A stretch of 14,902 nucleotides of DNA from CAYLLT01 sp964591605 (GCA_964591605.1 CAZQEN010000181.1:1-14902); one strand, 5' to 3'; positions 1 to 6,112 are shown, counted from the stretch's first letter. Numbers and translations: made by a program. The notes: generated by a model from the sequence alone, not told the origin.

Positions 1-1
1 C

Positions 2-316
2 GAGCCCATCCATGGCCATGACTGGCGCGTCGAGGCCGTCTTCCGCGGGCCCAGACTCGACCGCATCGGCATCCTCGTCGATTTTGTCGAGGCCGAGCGC
101 GTTTTGAAGGAGATCATGGTGCAGCTCCATCACGTTCACCTCAACGAGGCGCTCATCCTGCAGGGGCTCAACCCCACCGCCGAGCACGTCGCCCAGCGCA
201 TCTTCGAGGAGCTGCGAACCCGCCTGCCTGAAGCGCCCCTGGCCGGCGTGTATGTGCATGAGGCCCCGGGCTGCGTAGCCGGCTACCTCGCCGAGTTTGC
301 CGCTCCCGTCGTTTAG
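2..316 (+). CDS. queD: 6-pyruvoyl-tetrahydropterin synthase / QueD family protein, 3' part
   Basis: The reading frame is open from the window edge to a TAG at 314-316, giving 104 residues of a protein whose N-terminus lies outside. Visible: HGHDW at residues 4-8, matching the paired zinc-ligand histidines of the family (LHGHxx); VDF at 26-28; LHHVHLNE at 42-49, aligning with the LDHxxLN block; NPTAE in the middle; and HEAPGCVAGY near the end, matching the conserved Glu segment. Known for the family: bacterial QueD makes 6-carboxy-tetrahydropterin from dihydroneopterin triphosphate in queuosine synthesis, and PTPS uses the same fold. Odd: the Asp of the Asp-His catalytic pair appears as His (residue 43). 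The catalytic Cys would lie upstream and cannot be checked. The family is secure; the exact substrate is not. It lies 39 bases before thiS, which has no known pathway link to it. Confidence 0.8.
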   Translation, partial: EPIHGHDWRVEAVFRGPRLDRIGILVDFVEAERVLKEIMVQLHHVHLNEALILQGLNPTAEHVAQRIFEELRTRLPEAPLAGVYVHEAPGCVAGYLAEFAAPVV

Positions 317-355
317 CCGTTAGAATAAGTTGTTTTCGACGGGGATGATGCTCTG

Positions 356-556
356 ATGCGCGTGGTGGTCAACGGTCAGGAAGCCGAAATCGAGCCAGGC
401 ACCAGCGTCGCGACCCTTGTCGGCCGCTACAAGCTCCAGCCGCGTCACGTGGCCGTCGAGATCAACCGCGACCTCGTCCCCCGCCGCAGCTTCGAGGAGA
501 CCACGCTCCAAGACGGCGATCACGTCGAAATCGTGACGCTTGTCGGCGGCGGGTAA
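356..556 (+). CDS. thiS: ThiS, thiamine biosynthesis sulfur-carrier protein
   Basis: A 66-residue protein, the normal ThiS length, with the ubiquitin-like pattern: VVNGQE at the start, an AVEINRDLVPRR central block, LQDGDHVEIV, and the C-terminal tail VGGG. Known role: the terminal glycine is adenylated and converted to a thiocarboxylate, which donates sulfur to ThiG for the thiazole ring of thiamine. The protein is cytosolic. The ATG at 356 is preceded by GGGGA at 341-345, an acceptable ribosome-binding site. thiG follows 73 bases downstream on the same strand, so the two are probably co-transcribed. No thiF, thiH or thiO is present in the window, so the activating and glycine-imine enzymes must be encoded elsewhere. 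Confidence 0.93.
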   Translation: MRVVVNGQEAEIEPGTSVATLVGRYKLQPRHVAVEINRDLVPRRSFEETTLQDGDHVEIVTLVGGG

Positions 557-578
557 GAGCGCGCTGCAGCGGCCGCGT

Positions 579-602
579 CCCGTGGCGGCCGGGTAAGAGC
601 CC
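579..602 (+). repeat. Fragment of the dispersed intergenic repeat, between thiS and thiG
   Basis: The 15-mer CCCGTGGCGGCCGGG at 579-593 recurs exactly at 5907-5921, where it leads into the full repeat copy. Here the following bases (TAAGAGCCC) resemble but do not match the CAACAGAGCCC found in the copies near 5.9-6.1 kb, and the conserved GAAGCGCCAGCGAGGGG core is absent. The end of thiS (545-560, GGCGGCGGGTAAGAGC) is also nearly identical to 584-600, so the thiS stop-codon region is close to a tandem duplicate of this segment. Confidence 0.5.
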
Positions 603-629
603 TGAGCGACGCAGTCTGAGTGATGAGTC

Positions 630-1466
630 ATGAGTAGCGTAAAGCCCATCAGAATCGGCGCCTTCGAGTTCACCTCACGTCTCTTCGTCGGTACGGGCAA
701 ATACGCCGATTTCGACCAGATGAACGCCTGCCTGGCCGCGTCCGGCTGCCAGGTGGTGACCGTGGCCGTGCGCCGCGACGTGCTCGCCCCCGAGGGTGGG
801 AAACGCCCGAAAAACCTGCTCGACGCGCTCGATCTGAGCCGCTACACGATCCTGCCCAACACCGCCGGCTGTTTTGCCGCCGAGGACGCGGTCCGCGCCG
901 CACGCCTGAGCCGTGAGCTCCTCGAGGGGCTCGACAACCCCGGCGCCCGATGGGTCAAGCTCGAGGTGCTCGCCGACAAGCGCACGCTCCTGCCCGACCC
1001 CGTCGGCAGCCTTCAGGCAACCGAGCAACTGGTCAAGGAGGGCTTCCAGGTGCTGGTGTACACGTCCGACGATCCGATCATGGCCAGACGCCTCAAGGAC
1101 GCCGGCGCCGCCAGCGTCATGCCTGCCGGCTCACCCATCGGCAGCGGCCAGGGCGTTCTCAACGCCAATAACATCCGGATCATCCTCGAGTACCTCAAGG
1201 AGGGCGACCCGGATTATCCGGTCATCGTCGATGCGGGCGTGGGCACCGCTTCGGACGTGACCATCGCGATGGAACTCGGCAGCGATGGCGTGCTGCTGAA
1301 CACCGGAATCGCCGGCGCAAAGGATCCCGTGATGATGGCTCACGCAATGCGCAGCGCGATCGAAGCCGGCTACCTGGCGTACCGGGCGGGGCGGATTCCC
1401 AGAAAGCTGTACGCCACCGCCTCCTCGCCGACCGAGGGCGTGATCGCCCCGGTGCGGGCGCAATGA
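630..1466 (+). CDS. thiG: ThiG, thiazole synthase
   Basis: A 278-residue TIM-barrel enzyme, slightly longer than the usual roughly 255-270. Diagnostic blocks: RLFVGTGKY at 17-25; LPNTAGC at 75-81; WVKLEVLAD at 108-116, where Lys110 matches the Schiff-base lysine; the phosphate-binding GSPIGSGQGV at 167-176; and DAGVGTASD plus LLNTGIAGA around 201-230. Known role: condenses 1-deoxy-xylulose 5-phosphate, dehydroglycine and ThiS-thiocarboxylate into the thiazole phosphate of thiamine. The ATG at 630 is used because the family's N-terminal IRIGAFEFTSRL strand begins a few residues later; an out-of-frame ATG at 623 and the lack of a clear ribosome-binding site leave some uncertainty. No riboswitch was seen in the short spacer before it. 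Thiamine genes are often preceded by a THI box, so any such element would lie upstream of this window. Confidence 0.95.
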   Translation: MSSVKPIRIGAFEFTSRLFVGTGKYADFDQMNACLAASGCQVVTVAVRRDVLAPEGGKRPKNLLDALDLSRYTILPNTAGCFAAEDAVRAARLSRELLEGLDNPGARWVKLEVLADKRTLLPDPVGSLQATEQLVKEGFQVLVYTSDDPIMARRLKDAGAASVMPAGSPIGSGQGVLNANNIRIILEYLKEGDPDYPVIVDAGVGTASDVTIAMELGSDGVLLNTGIAGAKDPVMMAHAMRSAIEAGYLAYRAGRIPRKLYATASSPTEGVIAPVRAQ

Positions 1467-1613
1467 CTGATGTCTAATGACTGAATGTCTAAAGAATGAC
1501 CAATGACTTAATGACTGAATAACCTGGTCCGCCGCCATGAGACATTGAGGTATTGAGGCATTCGTCATTCATTAGACATTGGGATCTAGACATTAGGAAT
1601 TCGTCATTCGGGT
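1462..1613. repeat. AT-rich imperfect inverted-repeat element downstream of thiG
   Basis: The left arm (about 1462-1520) is built from iterations of AATGACT, GAATGTCTAA and close variants. The right arm (about 1559-1610) carries the reverse-complement motifs ATTAGACATT, TAGACATTA and GTCATTC. The centre (1521-1558) includes GACATTGAGGTATTGAGG. AT content is far above that of the flanking genes. The element begins on the thiG stop codon and ends just before the next gene, so it fills the whole spacer. It could fold as a long imperfect hairpin and could act as a terminator for thiG. Similar short-word AT-rich intergenic elements are, from memory, common in planctomycete genomes; that part is inference. 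Confidence 0.6.
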
Positions 1614-1631
1614 TTCCCAGAGAATCTGAAG

Positions 1632-2078
1632 TTGCAGCGACGCACCCGTAACAGAATCTGCATCTGGCTGATCTTCGGCGGCCTGCTGAACTTCCTGGTC
1701 TACACGATCGTGTATGCCCAGTTGGGCGGCGATGCCAAGAACGGCGGGCACGGCGCGTACGTCAACGAGCGCGGTGAGGAGCAGACCGGCTACTACATTC
1801 GCGGGCACTTCATCCACGGCGTGGGCGGACAGGCCAAGGGCGTCCCCGCCTGGGTGTGGGTCTACAGCTATCTGCACTCCATCTCGCTCTGGCCCACGCA
1901 GGCCGCGATGGTCATCTCCATGCTCATCCTCGCCCGCCCCCACATCATCGCCACCATGCGCGAGAACACCTGGATCCGCGGCACGACCTTCATCACCGTC
2001 GTCATCACCCTCACCGCCGTGCTGTGCTCCGCGCTGACCATCTGGTTCACGATGCAGTTCATCAGCGATCTGGCGTAG
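1632..2078 (+). CDS. Small membrane protein of unknown function
   Basis: A 148-residue protein with three hydrophobic segments: about residues 9-30 (CIWLIFGGLLNFLVYTIV), about 76-100 (VWVYSYLHSI through SMLIL), and about 115-142 (TFITVVITLTAVLCS to the end). The loop between the first two is polar and Gly/Tyr-rich with GYYIRGHFIHGVGG. I do not recognise the family. The start is uncertain. TTG at 1632 is the first plausible codon, CTG at 1626 is in frame, and the frame is closed by TAG at 1587-1589; no good ribosome-binding site precedes them. The gene begins about 20 bases after the AT-rich repeat element and is convergent with dus downstream, 81 bases away. Its length, its regular membrane segments and the absence of disruption support a real gene. 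Confidence 0.7.
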   Translation: MQRRTRNRICIWLIFGGLLNFLVYTIVYAQLGGDAKNGGHGAYVNERGEEQTGYYIRGHFIHGVGGQAKGVPAWVWVYSYLHSISLWPTQAAMVISMLILARPHIIATMRENTWIRGTTFITVVITLTAVLCSALTIWFTMQFISDLA

Positions 2079-2159
2079 GCGATTCCGCTCCGGATGCACA
2101 GAACCGCGTCCACCGGCAGGAAAGGCGCTCTCGCAACCCGGACCCGTTCCTGCGGCACT

Positions 2160-3275
2160 TCACGATCCGCCGCAATCGTCAAGCTCGGCGCCGGCCGCGA
2201 CCAGATCTCCCGGCCCGCTCTTGCGCACCGGCGCCGGCCAGTCCCGCCCCGGATCGTACCACCCTTCGAGAACCGCCATCCACTCGTCGCCGCTGCGGGC
2301 GCGGATGAACGCGTCACGCACCTCCAGGTGATGCGGGTGAAGCTCGCTGTACTTGATCCCGAACTTCCGCATGATTTTCGCCGCCAGGTGGGGCCCGTGA
2401 GTTTCCGCCGCCCAGTCGAAATGGCGGCGGATCGTTTCACCCTGCTGCGGGACCGTCGGTGGGGGGGGCAGCTCGCCCGCCGCCCAGGAGGCTCTTACCT
2501 CCGGAGGCGCCGCGGGCGGCGGGGGGTAGCCCAGCAGCCCGCGGCACTCCCCGAACAGCCACGGATTCCCGATGCAACCCCGCGCCGCCGTCACGCCATT
2601 CACGCCCGTCTGCTCCATCATGCGGAGGCAGTCCGCTGCGGTGAACAGGTCGCCGCTGCCCAGCACCGTGCGATCGCCCACGTGCCGCTTGACCCGGGCC
2701 AGAAACTCCCACCGGCTCGGCCCGACGTATCGCTGCCGGACGGTCCGCCCGTGAACCGTTACGCCGGCCACCCCCAGCTCGAAGGCCTTGTCGAGAATCG
2801 AAAAGAAATGGCGCTCGCTCTCCGCCGAGTCGTCGAGTCCGCGGCGCATCTTGACCGTCACCGGCCGTCGGCCGCCCACCGCCTGCAGCACGTTCCGCAC
2901 GATCTCAATCGCCGTCGACGGCTGCGAGAGCAGGAAGCCGCCCCGGCACCGCCCCAGAACCTTGCGCACCGGGCAGCCGAAGTTGATGTCGATGACGTCG
3001 TAGCCCGCCTCCACAAGTGCGTCCGCCGCCTGCGCGAAACTCTCCGGATGAGCCCCCATGAGCTGGCCGCCCACCGGATGATCGTCCGCGGCCACCCGCG
3101 TGATCGCCCGCTGCTTCTTGCCCCGCGTGAGCACGATGGTGTCGAGCACCACCTCGTTGAGCGCGTACGCCGCCCCATGCCAGCGCGCCACCCGCCTCAT
3201 GGGCAGGTCGCTGTACCCGCTCAAGGCAGCCTGAACGACGGGAAAACCAATCTCCAGTGGCCCGATCCGCAGCAT
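2160..3275 (-). CDS. dusB: tRNA-dihydrouridine synthase, DusB-like
   Basis: A 371-residue FMN-dependent TIM-barrel enzyme that reduces specific uridines in the D-loop of tRNA. Visible: an N-terminal Ala/Gly-rich segment with SGYSDLPMRR in place of the family's AGVTDxPFR; DINFGCPVRKV around residues 96-106, with catalytic Cys101; VTVKMRRG at 139-146; VTVHGRTVRQRY at 172-183; and GVTAARGCIGNPWLFGE at 227-243, the phosphate-binding block. After residue 250 there is a Pro/Ala-rich insert (YPPPPAAPPEV and GELPPPPTVPQ) that core DusB proteins lack. The ATG at 3275 gives an N-terminus (LRIGPLEIGFPVVQAALSG) that matches the family. The gene is transcribed toward the membrane-protein gene. The assignment to the Dus family is firm; the B subtype and the target uridine are inferred. 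Confidence 0.9.
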   Translation of the reverse strand: MLRIGPLEIGFPVVQAALSGYSDLPMRRVARWHGAAYALNEVVLDTIVLTRGKKQRAITRVAADDHPVGGQLMGAHPESFAQAADALVEAGYDVIDINFGCPVRKVLGRCRGGFLLSQPSTAIEIVRNVLQAVGGRRPVTVKMRRGLDDSAESERHFFSILDKAFELGVAGVTVHGRTVRQRYVGPSRWEFLARVKRHVGDRTVLGSGDLFTAADCLRMMEQTGVNGVTAARGCIGNPWLFGECRGLLGYPPPPAAPPEVRASWAAGELPPPPTVPQQGETIRRHFDWAAETHGPHLAAKIMRKFGIKYSELHPHHLEVRDAFIRARSGDEWMAVLEGWYDPGRDWPAPVRKSGPGDLVAAGAELDDCGGS

Positions 3276-3438
3276 GCGACGATTCCAACCCGGTCACCGC
3301 TCAAAAAAACTTGAGCAGAATTCCGCTGCTAACTCAACTCGTCCGAAAAGCCGTCCGATAGCTCCGATCATGAAGGGCCGTTGAGGGCCCCGGCCACGGA
3401 TGGCCGCTGTCACGTCCGAACAGAATGGAGAACTGAAG

Positions 3439-3699
3439 ATGGCCTATACGAAATCACGCCGGAGCGCCTCGAGCCGTCGGCCCGTCGCCTCCGCACGCAA
3501 GTCGCGTCGCAGCACGTCTGCCTCGCGCAAGAGCAAGACCGCCCGTACGGCGGCCTCCAAGCGGTACGCTCGTACCACCGCGTCCAAGAGCTCGGCCAAG
3601 TCGGCCGCCCGCTCCTGGAGCAAGTCGTCCTTCTCAACCAAGAGCCGGTCTGCCAAGCCGTACAGCACGGCCACCCGCAAGACCTGGCGAAGCTACTGA
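3439..3699 (+). CDS. Small Ser/Lys/Arg/Ala-rich basic protein, histone H1-like
   Basis: Eighty-six residues: 24 Ser, 15 Ala, 15 Arg, 11 Lys and no Asp or Glu, so a net charge near +26. The sequence is a series of short units such as KSRRS, SASRK, TASKR and SAKSAARS, with a few aromatic residues (Tyr, Trp, Phe) toward the C-terminus. This composition is typical of nucleic-acid-binding, disordered H1-like tails found in several bacterial groups; a DNA-compaction or RNA-binding role is inference. The ATG at 3439 is preferred over the in-frame ATG at 3400 because GGAG at 3427-3430 sits 8 bases before it, and the Lys/Ser-rich region starts there. A hairpin follows the stop codon. An overlapping frame (3381-3794) is Gln/Pro-rich and unlike any protein, so it is treated as a shadow. 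Confidence 0.75.
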   Translation: MAYTKSRRSASSRRPVASARKSRRSTSASRKSKTARTAASKRYARTTASKSSAKSAARSWSKSSFSTKSRSAKPYSTATRKTWRSY

Positions 3700-3712
3700 T
3701 CGCAGTCCACCG

Positions 3713-3743
3713 GCAGCCGGCCCCGTGCCGGCTGCTCCTGTTT
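3713..3743 (+). terminator. Hairpin after the basic-protein gene
   Basis: A perfect 9-bp GC-rich stem (GCAGCCGGC at 3713-3721 with GCCGGCTGC at 3727-3735) and a 5-base loop, starting 13 bases past the stop codon. The following TCCTGTTT is only moderately T-rich, so termination may be weak or factor-assisted. Confidence 0.55.
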
Positions 3744-3801
3744 CCTGGACCCGACGTTCAGGACACACCCGAACCAGCACACCATCGGACGTGATTGAAC
3801 C

Positions 3802-3839
3802 AAAAAGCAGCCCGTCACCGTGGGGTGATCGGGCTGCTT
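3802..3839 (-). terminator. Rho-independent terminator of the response-regulator gene
   Basis: A 10-bp perfect stem (AAGCAGCCCG at 3805-3814 with CGGGCTGCTT at 3830-3839) is topped by five more pairs (TCACC with GGTGA) across a one-base bulge. Read on the minus strand, the stem is followed by a T run from A3802-A3806, the standard intrinsic-terminator layout. It lies 25 bases beyond the stop of the receiver-domain gene. On the plus strand the hairpin is followed by TTGTTTA, so it may also stop readthrough from the basic-protein gene. Confidence 0.8.
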
Positions 3840-3864
3840 GTTTATGCTCCCACGAGGCCGTCGG

Positions 3865-4254
3865 TCACGCTTTCGCCAGCAGCGCCGACGCCGATTCAAA
3901 CAGCCGCTCCATCCGGAACGGCTTGTTGATGTACCCGTCTGCGCCCAGGCTCTCCGCCCACATCTGGTGACGCTTGCCCGTGTTCCCCGTGATCATGATG
4001 ACGTACGGCTTGCTCCCGCGCGGCTTCTTGGCCTTCAGCTTCTCGAGCACCAGAAAACCGCTCCGCTGCGGCAGCATCGCATCCAGGATCAGCAAATCCG
4101 GTTTCTTCTCGAGGGCCATGGTGACCGCCGAGTTGCCGTCTGATGCTGTACTCACCTCCGCGCCGGTCTCCTTGAATGCGGTTTCGAGCGCAGTGAGGAT
4201 GTCCTGGTCATCATCCACAATCAGAATGGATTTACCGTCAAATGGCTCAGCCAT
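3865..4254 (-). CDS. Single-domain response regulator (CheY-like receiver)
   Basis: A 129-residue protein that is only a receiver domain. The phosphorylation machinery is complete: acidic pocket DDD at 14-16, phospho-acceptor Asp58 in LLILDAMLP, switch Thr89 in IMITGN, and Lys111 in NKPF. Known role: accepts phosphate from a histidine kinase and passes the signal by protein contact or phosphotransfer. No output domain is fused, and no histidine kinase is nearby, so the partner is unknown. The start at 4254 is supported by GGAGAG upstream on the minus strand. The gene has its own candidate promoter and terminator, so it is probably monocistronic, and it is divergent from the SGNH-like gene. 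Confidence 0.93.
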   Translation of the reverse strand: MAEPFDGKSILIVDDDQDILTALETAFKETGAEVSTASDGNSAVTMALEKKPDLLILDAMLPQRSGFLVLEKLKAKKPRGSKPYVIMITGNTGKRHQMWAESLGADGYINKPFRMERLFESASALLAKA

Positions 4255-4305
4255 GATGAATTCTCTCCGGTGGGGCAGGCGGGACGGAACCTGCAGTCAC
4301 GGTGG

Positions 4306-4334
4306 AGTATAGGGCCTGGGCCCGGCGAATGCAA
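4306..4334 (-). promoter_or_regulatory. Candidate sigma70-type promoter for the response regulator
   Basis: On the minus strand TATACT (plus 4306-4311) forms a -10 with five of six consensus bases. TTGCAT (plus 4329-4334) sits 17 bases upstream and matches only the TTG of the -35. The resulting leader would be about 45 bases, ending at a good GGAG ribosome-binding site. Judged by eye only. Confidence 0.4.
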
Positions 4335-4391
4335 TGAAGCCCGGCCGGTCAACTCCCCGGAAGGCCCGCGACAGAACCGGCGGGGTGGCAT

Positions 4392-4430
4392 GGGCAGCGT
4401 CGGCTTCGCTGAGCAAAGCCGACGCTGCCC
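4392..4430. repeat. 15-bp perfect palindrome hairpin in the divergent spacer
   Basis: GGGCAGCGTCGGCTT (4392-4406) and its exact reverse complement AAGCCGACGCTGCCC (4416-4430) flank a 9-base loop. There is no T run on either side, so it does not look like a terminator. It lies 138 bases upstream of the response-regulator start and 128 bases upstream of the SGNH start, within the 303-base spacer at 4255-4557. Apart from this hairpin, the candidate regulator promoter and the SGNH ribosome-binding site, I see nothing in that spacer. The symmetry suggests a dispersed REP-like element or a structured RNA; there is only one copy in this window. Confidence 0.65.
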
Positions 4431-4557
4431 GTGCGAGCCTCCCCCGCGGGTCCCGGCGCGCCTCGACGACGGCCCGCGCATGCCGATAATAAAGCCCCCT
4501 GGCGGTGAGATTGGGTCACCCCGACAGACCCGGACGCCACGCGGTGGAGGATCTCCA

Positions 4558-5817
4558 GTGAACATGACGCGGCGGAGGGCGATCCAGTGGATCGCGAGCA
4601 CAGGAGCGTCGCTTCTGGCAACGACCGCTCGGACCCGTGCGGCGTCGCGCCCGGCCGGCGCCTCCCGCAGCGACGCGCGGGCCTATCTCGCCACCTGCAT
4701 CTACAGTCGCCGCGAGGTCGACGACTGGTTCGCCGGCAACCTCTATCCCTTCGCGCGGTTCGACAGCGAGCTCGGCTGGCTGCTGCGCGATGCCCGCTTT
4801 GCCGATGGCGTGGACGGCGCAACCTCCACCTACACCTACCGCGGCCCCTGCGACGAACGCCGGATGATCGCCCACGCCGACCAGCCCTGCCGCATCAACA
4901 CCTACGGCGACAGCTTCACCCAGTGCCACCAGGTCAACGAAGGTGAAACCTGGCAGGAGGTGCTCGCCCGCCACCTGCACGAGCCGGTGCGCAACTTCGG
5001 CGTGGGGGCCTACTCTGTCTATCAGGCCTACCTGCGCATGCGCCGCGAGGAGAAACGCGCCCCGGCCGACTGCATCATTCTCAACATCTACGACGACGAC
5101 CACTACCGGAATCTCGACGCGTGGCGCCAGATTCGCGCCCGCAAGGATGCGCGCTTCATTTCTCCGACCCTCCCGCACCTGACGGTCCATCTCGGGACCG
5201 GCCGCTGCGTCGAACAGCCGAATCCCTGCCCGACACGGGAATCATTCTACCGTCTGTGCGATCTGGACTGGGTCGAAGAGCGCTTTCGCGACGATTTCGT
5301 CCTCGGCATCATGCTCGCCCACGCCGGCGCCCGCGAGGAAAACCCCGACCGCGCCTACCAGGCGCTCATGAACCTCGCCCGCACGCACGGCATCAACACC
5401 GAGATCGACCGCAGCCGCACGATCAGCAGCGCCGCCCAGAGCCTGCACACCCAGGCCGCCCTGATCGCCACCCGGCAGATTGTCGAGTGGGTCGAGGCGT
5501 TCGCCCGCGAGCACCGAAAAAAGGTGCTCTATGTGCTCTCGTTCAACGCCCGCACCATCGCCCGCCGCGTGCAGGAGGGGGCGCGCTTCGACCAGCCGTT
5601 CGTCGATTTCCTCAAAAAACGCGGGCTCGCCTACGTCGATCTCATGGAAGCCCACCTCGCCGAGTTCGCCTCGTTCAAGATCAGCATCGACGACTACCTC
5701 AAGCGCTACTACATCGGGCACTACAACCCGCTCGGCAACTTCTTCACCGCCTTCGACATCAAGGACAAGCTCGTCGAACTCCTCGACCCCAAACCCCCCG
5801 CCTACCGCCCCCCGTGA
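4558..5817 (+). CDS. Exported SGNH/GDSL-hydrolase-like protein
   Basis: About 419 residues. The N-terminus (TRRRAIQWIASTGASLLA, residues 4-21) looks like a Tat-type signal with consecutive arginines and a hydrophobic stretch. The body has INTYGDSFTQ at 113-122, with nucleophile-type Ser119 in the GDS block, followed by NFGVGAYSVYQAYL at 146-159, which matches the downstream Gly/Asn blocks of the SGNH fold. A final GHYNPLGNFF (from 387) matches the His-containing block. Known: SGNH enzymes hydrolyse esters, often on carbohydrates or lipids; the substrate here is unknown. Odd: the usual D-x-x-H is replaced by Y-I-G-H, so the catalytic Asp is not in its normal place. Start: GTG 4558 lies 7 bases after TGGAGG (4545-4550), and ATG 4564 is the alternative. 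The frame stays open upstream to 4270, but that part is not protein-like. Confidence 0.75.
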   Translation: MNMTRRRAIQWIASTGASLLATTARTRAASRPAGASRSDARAYLATCIYSRREVDDWFAGNLYPFARFDSELGWLLRDARFADGVDGATSTYTYRGPCDERRMIAHADQPCRINTYGDSFTQCHQVNEGETWQEVLARHLHEPVRNFGVGAYSVYQAYLRMRREEKRAPADCIILNIYDDDHYRNLDAWRQIRARKDARFISPTLPHLTVHLGTGRCVEQPNPCPTRESFYRLCDLDWVEERFRDDFVLGIMLAHAGAREENPDRAYQALMNLARTHGINTEIDRSRTISSAAQSLHTQAALIATRQIVEWVEAFAREHRKKVLYVLSFNARTIARRVQEGARFDQPFVDFLKKRGLAYVDLMEAHLAEFASFKISIDDYLKRYYIGHYNPLGNFFTAFDIKDKLVELLDPKPPAYRPP

Positions 5818-5837
5818 CCCGCCGCCCGCCACCAGAT

Positions 5838-5860
5838 CCCGAAGCGCCAGCGAGGGGTTC
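5838..5860 (+). repeat. Dispersed GC-rich repeat, copy 1 (core only)
   Basis: Contains the core GAAGCGCCAGCGAGGGG followed by TTC, 21 bases after the SGNH stop codon. The GGCGGCCGGGCAACAGAG leader seen in copies 2 and 3 is missing here. Confidence 0.85.
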
Positions 5861-5906
5861 CGCCGCGTGCGTTCCCAAGGGTGAGACCCGCGGCCGTAGC
5901 AGATCC

Positions 5907-5952
5907 CCCGTGGCGGCCGGGCAACAGAGCCCGAAGCGCCAGCGAGGGGTTC
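5907..5952 (+). repeat. Dispersed GC-rich repeat, copy 2 (leader plus core)
   Basis: The leader TGGCGGCCGGGCAACAGAG (5911-5929) is joined directly to the core at 5930-5952. Identical to copy 3 over 42 bases. Its first 15 bases (5907-5921) also occur exactly between thiS and thiG at 579-593. Confidence 0.88.
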
Positions 5953-6034
5953 TGCGGTGTTGGCCCCGAATGTGGTCCGACCCGCGTCCCTCGCGGCGGC
6001 TTCGGCATCACGGTTTCGTGGCAACCGCCCCCCA

Positions 6035-6076
6035 TGGCGGCCGGGCAACAGAGCCCGAAGCGCCAGCGAGGGGTTC
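6035..6076 (+). repeat. Dispersed GC-rich repeat, copy 3 (leader plus core)
   Basis: The same leader and core as copy 2, identical over 42 bases, ending 37 bases before the stop of the convergent dockerin-like gene. The three copies fill most of the 295-base spacer between convergent genes (5818-6112). The distances between core starts (92 and 124 bases) are irregular, and the sequences between them are unrelated. Confidence 0.88.
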
Positions 6077-6112
6077 ACCCGCCGGCGTCCCCCGACCGAC
6101 CATCCCACCCTG

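Noticed and set aside
2094..3314. A 406-residue plus-strand open frame
   Set aside because: Antisense to the DusB-like gene, whose motifs are complete. The frame is His/Arg/Pro-rich with no recognisable domain, as expected in GC-rich antisense frames.
3713..3839. Small RNA gene between the two terminator-like hairpins
   Set aside because: Both hairpins are explained by the flanking convergent genes, and no promoter was seen between them.
4270..4557. Upstream in-frame extension of the SGNH-like gene
   Set aside because: It includes the 15-bp palindrome, encodes Gly/Pro/Arg-rich sequence, and has no ribosome-binding site. The signal peptide and ribosome-binding site start at 4558.
5838..6076. 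CRISPR array
   Set aside because: Only three copies, unequal lengths, irregular distances and no cas gene.
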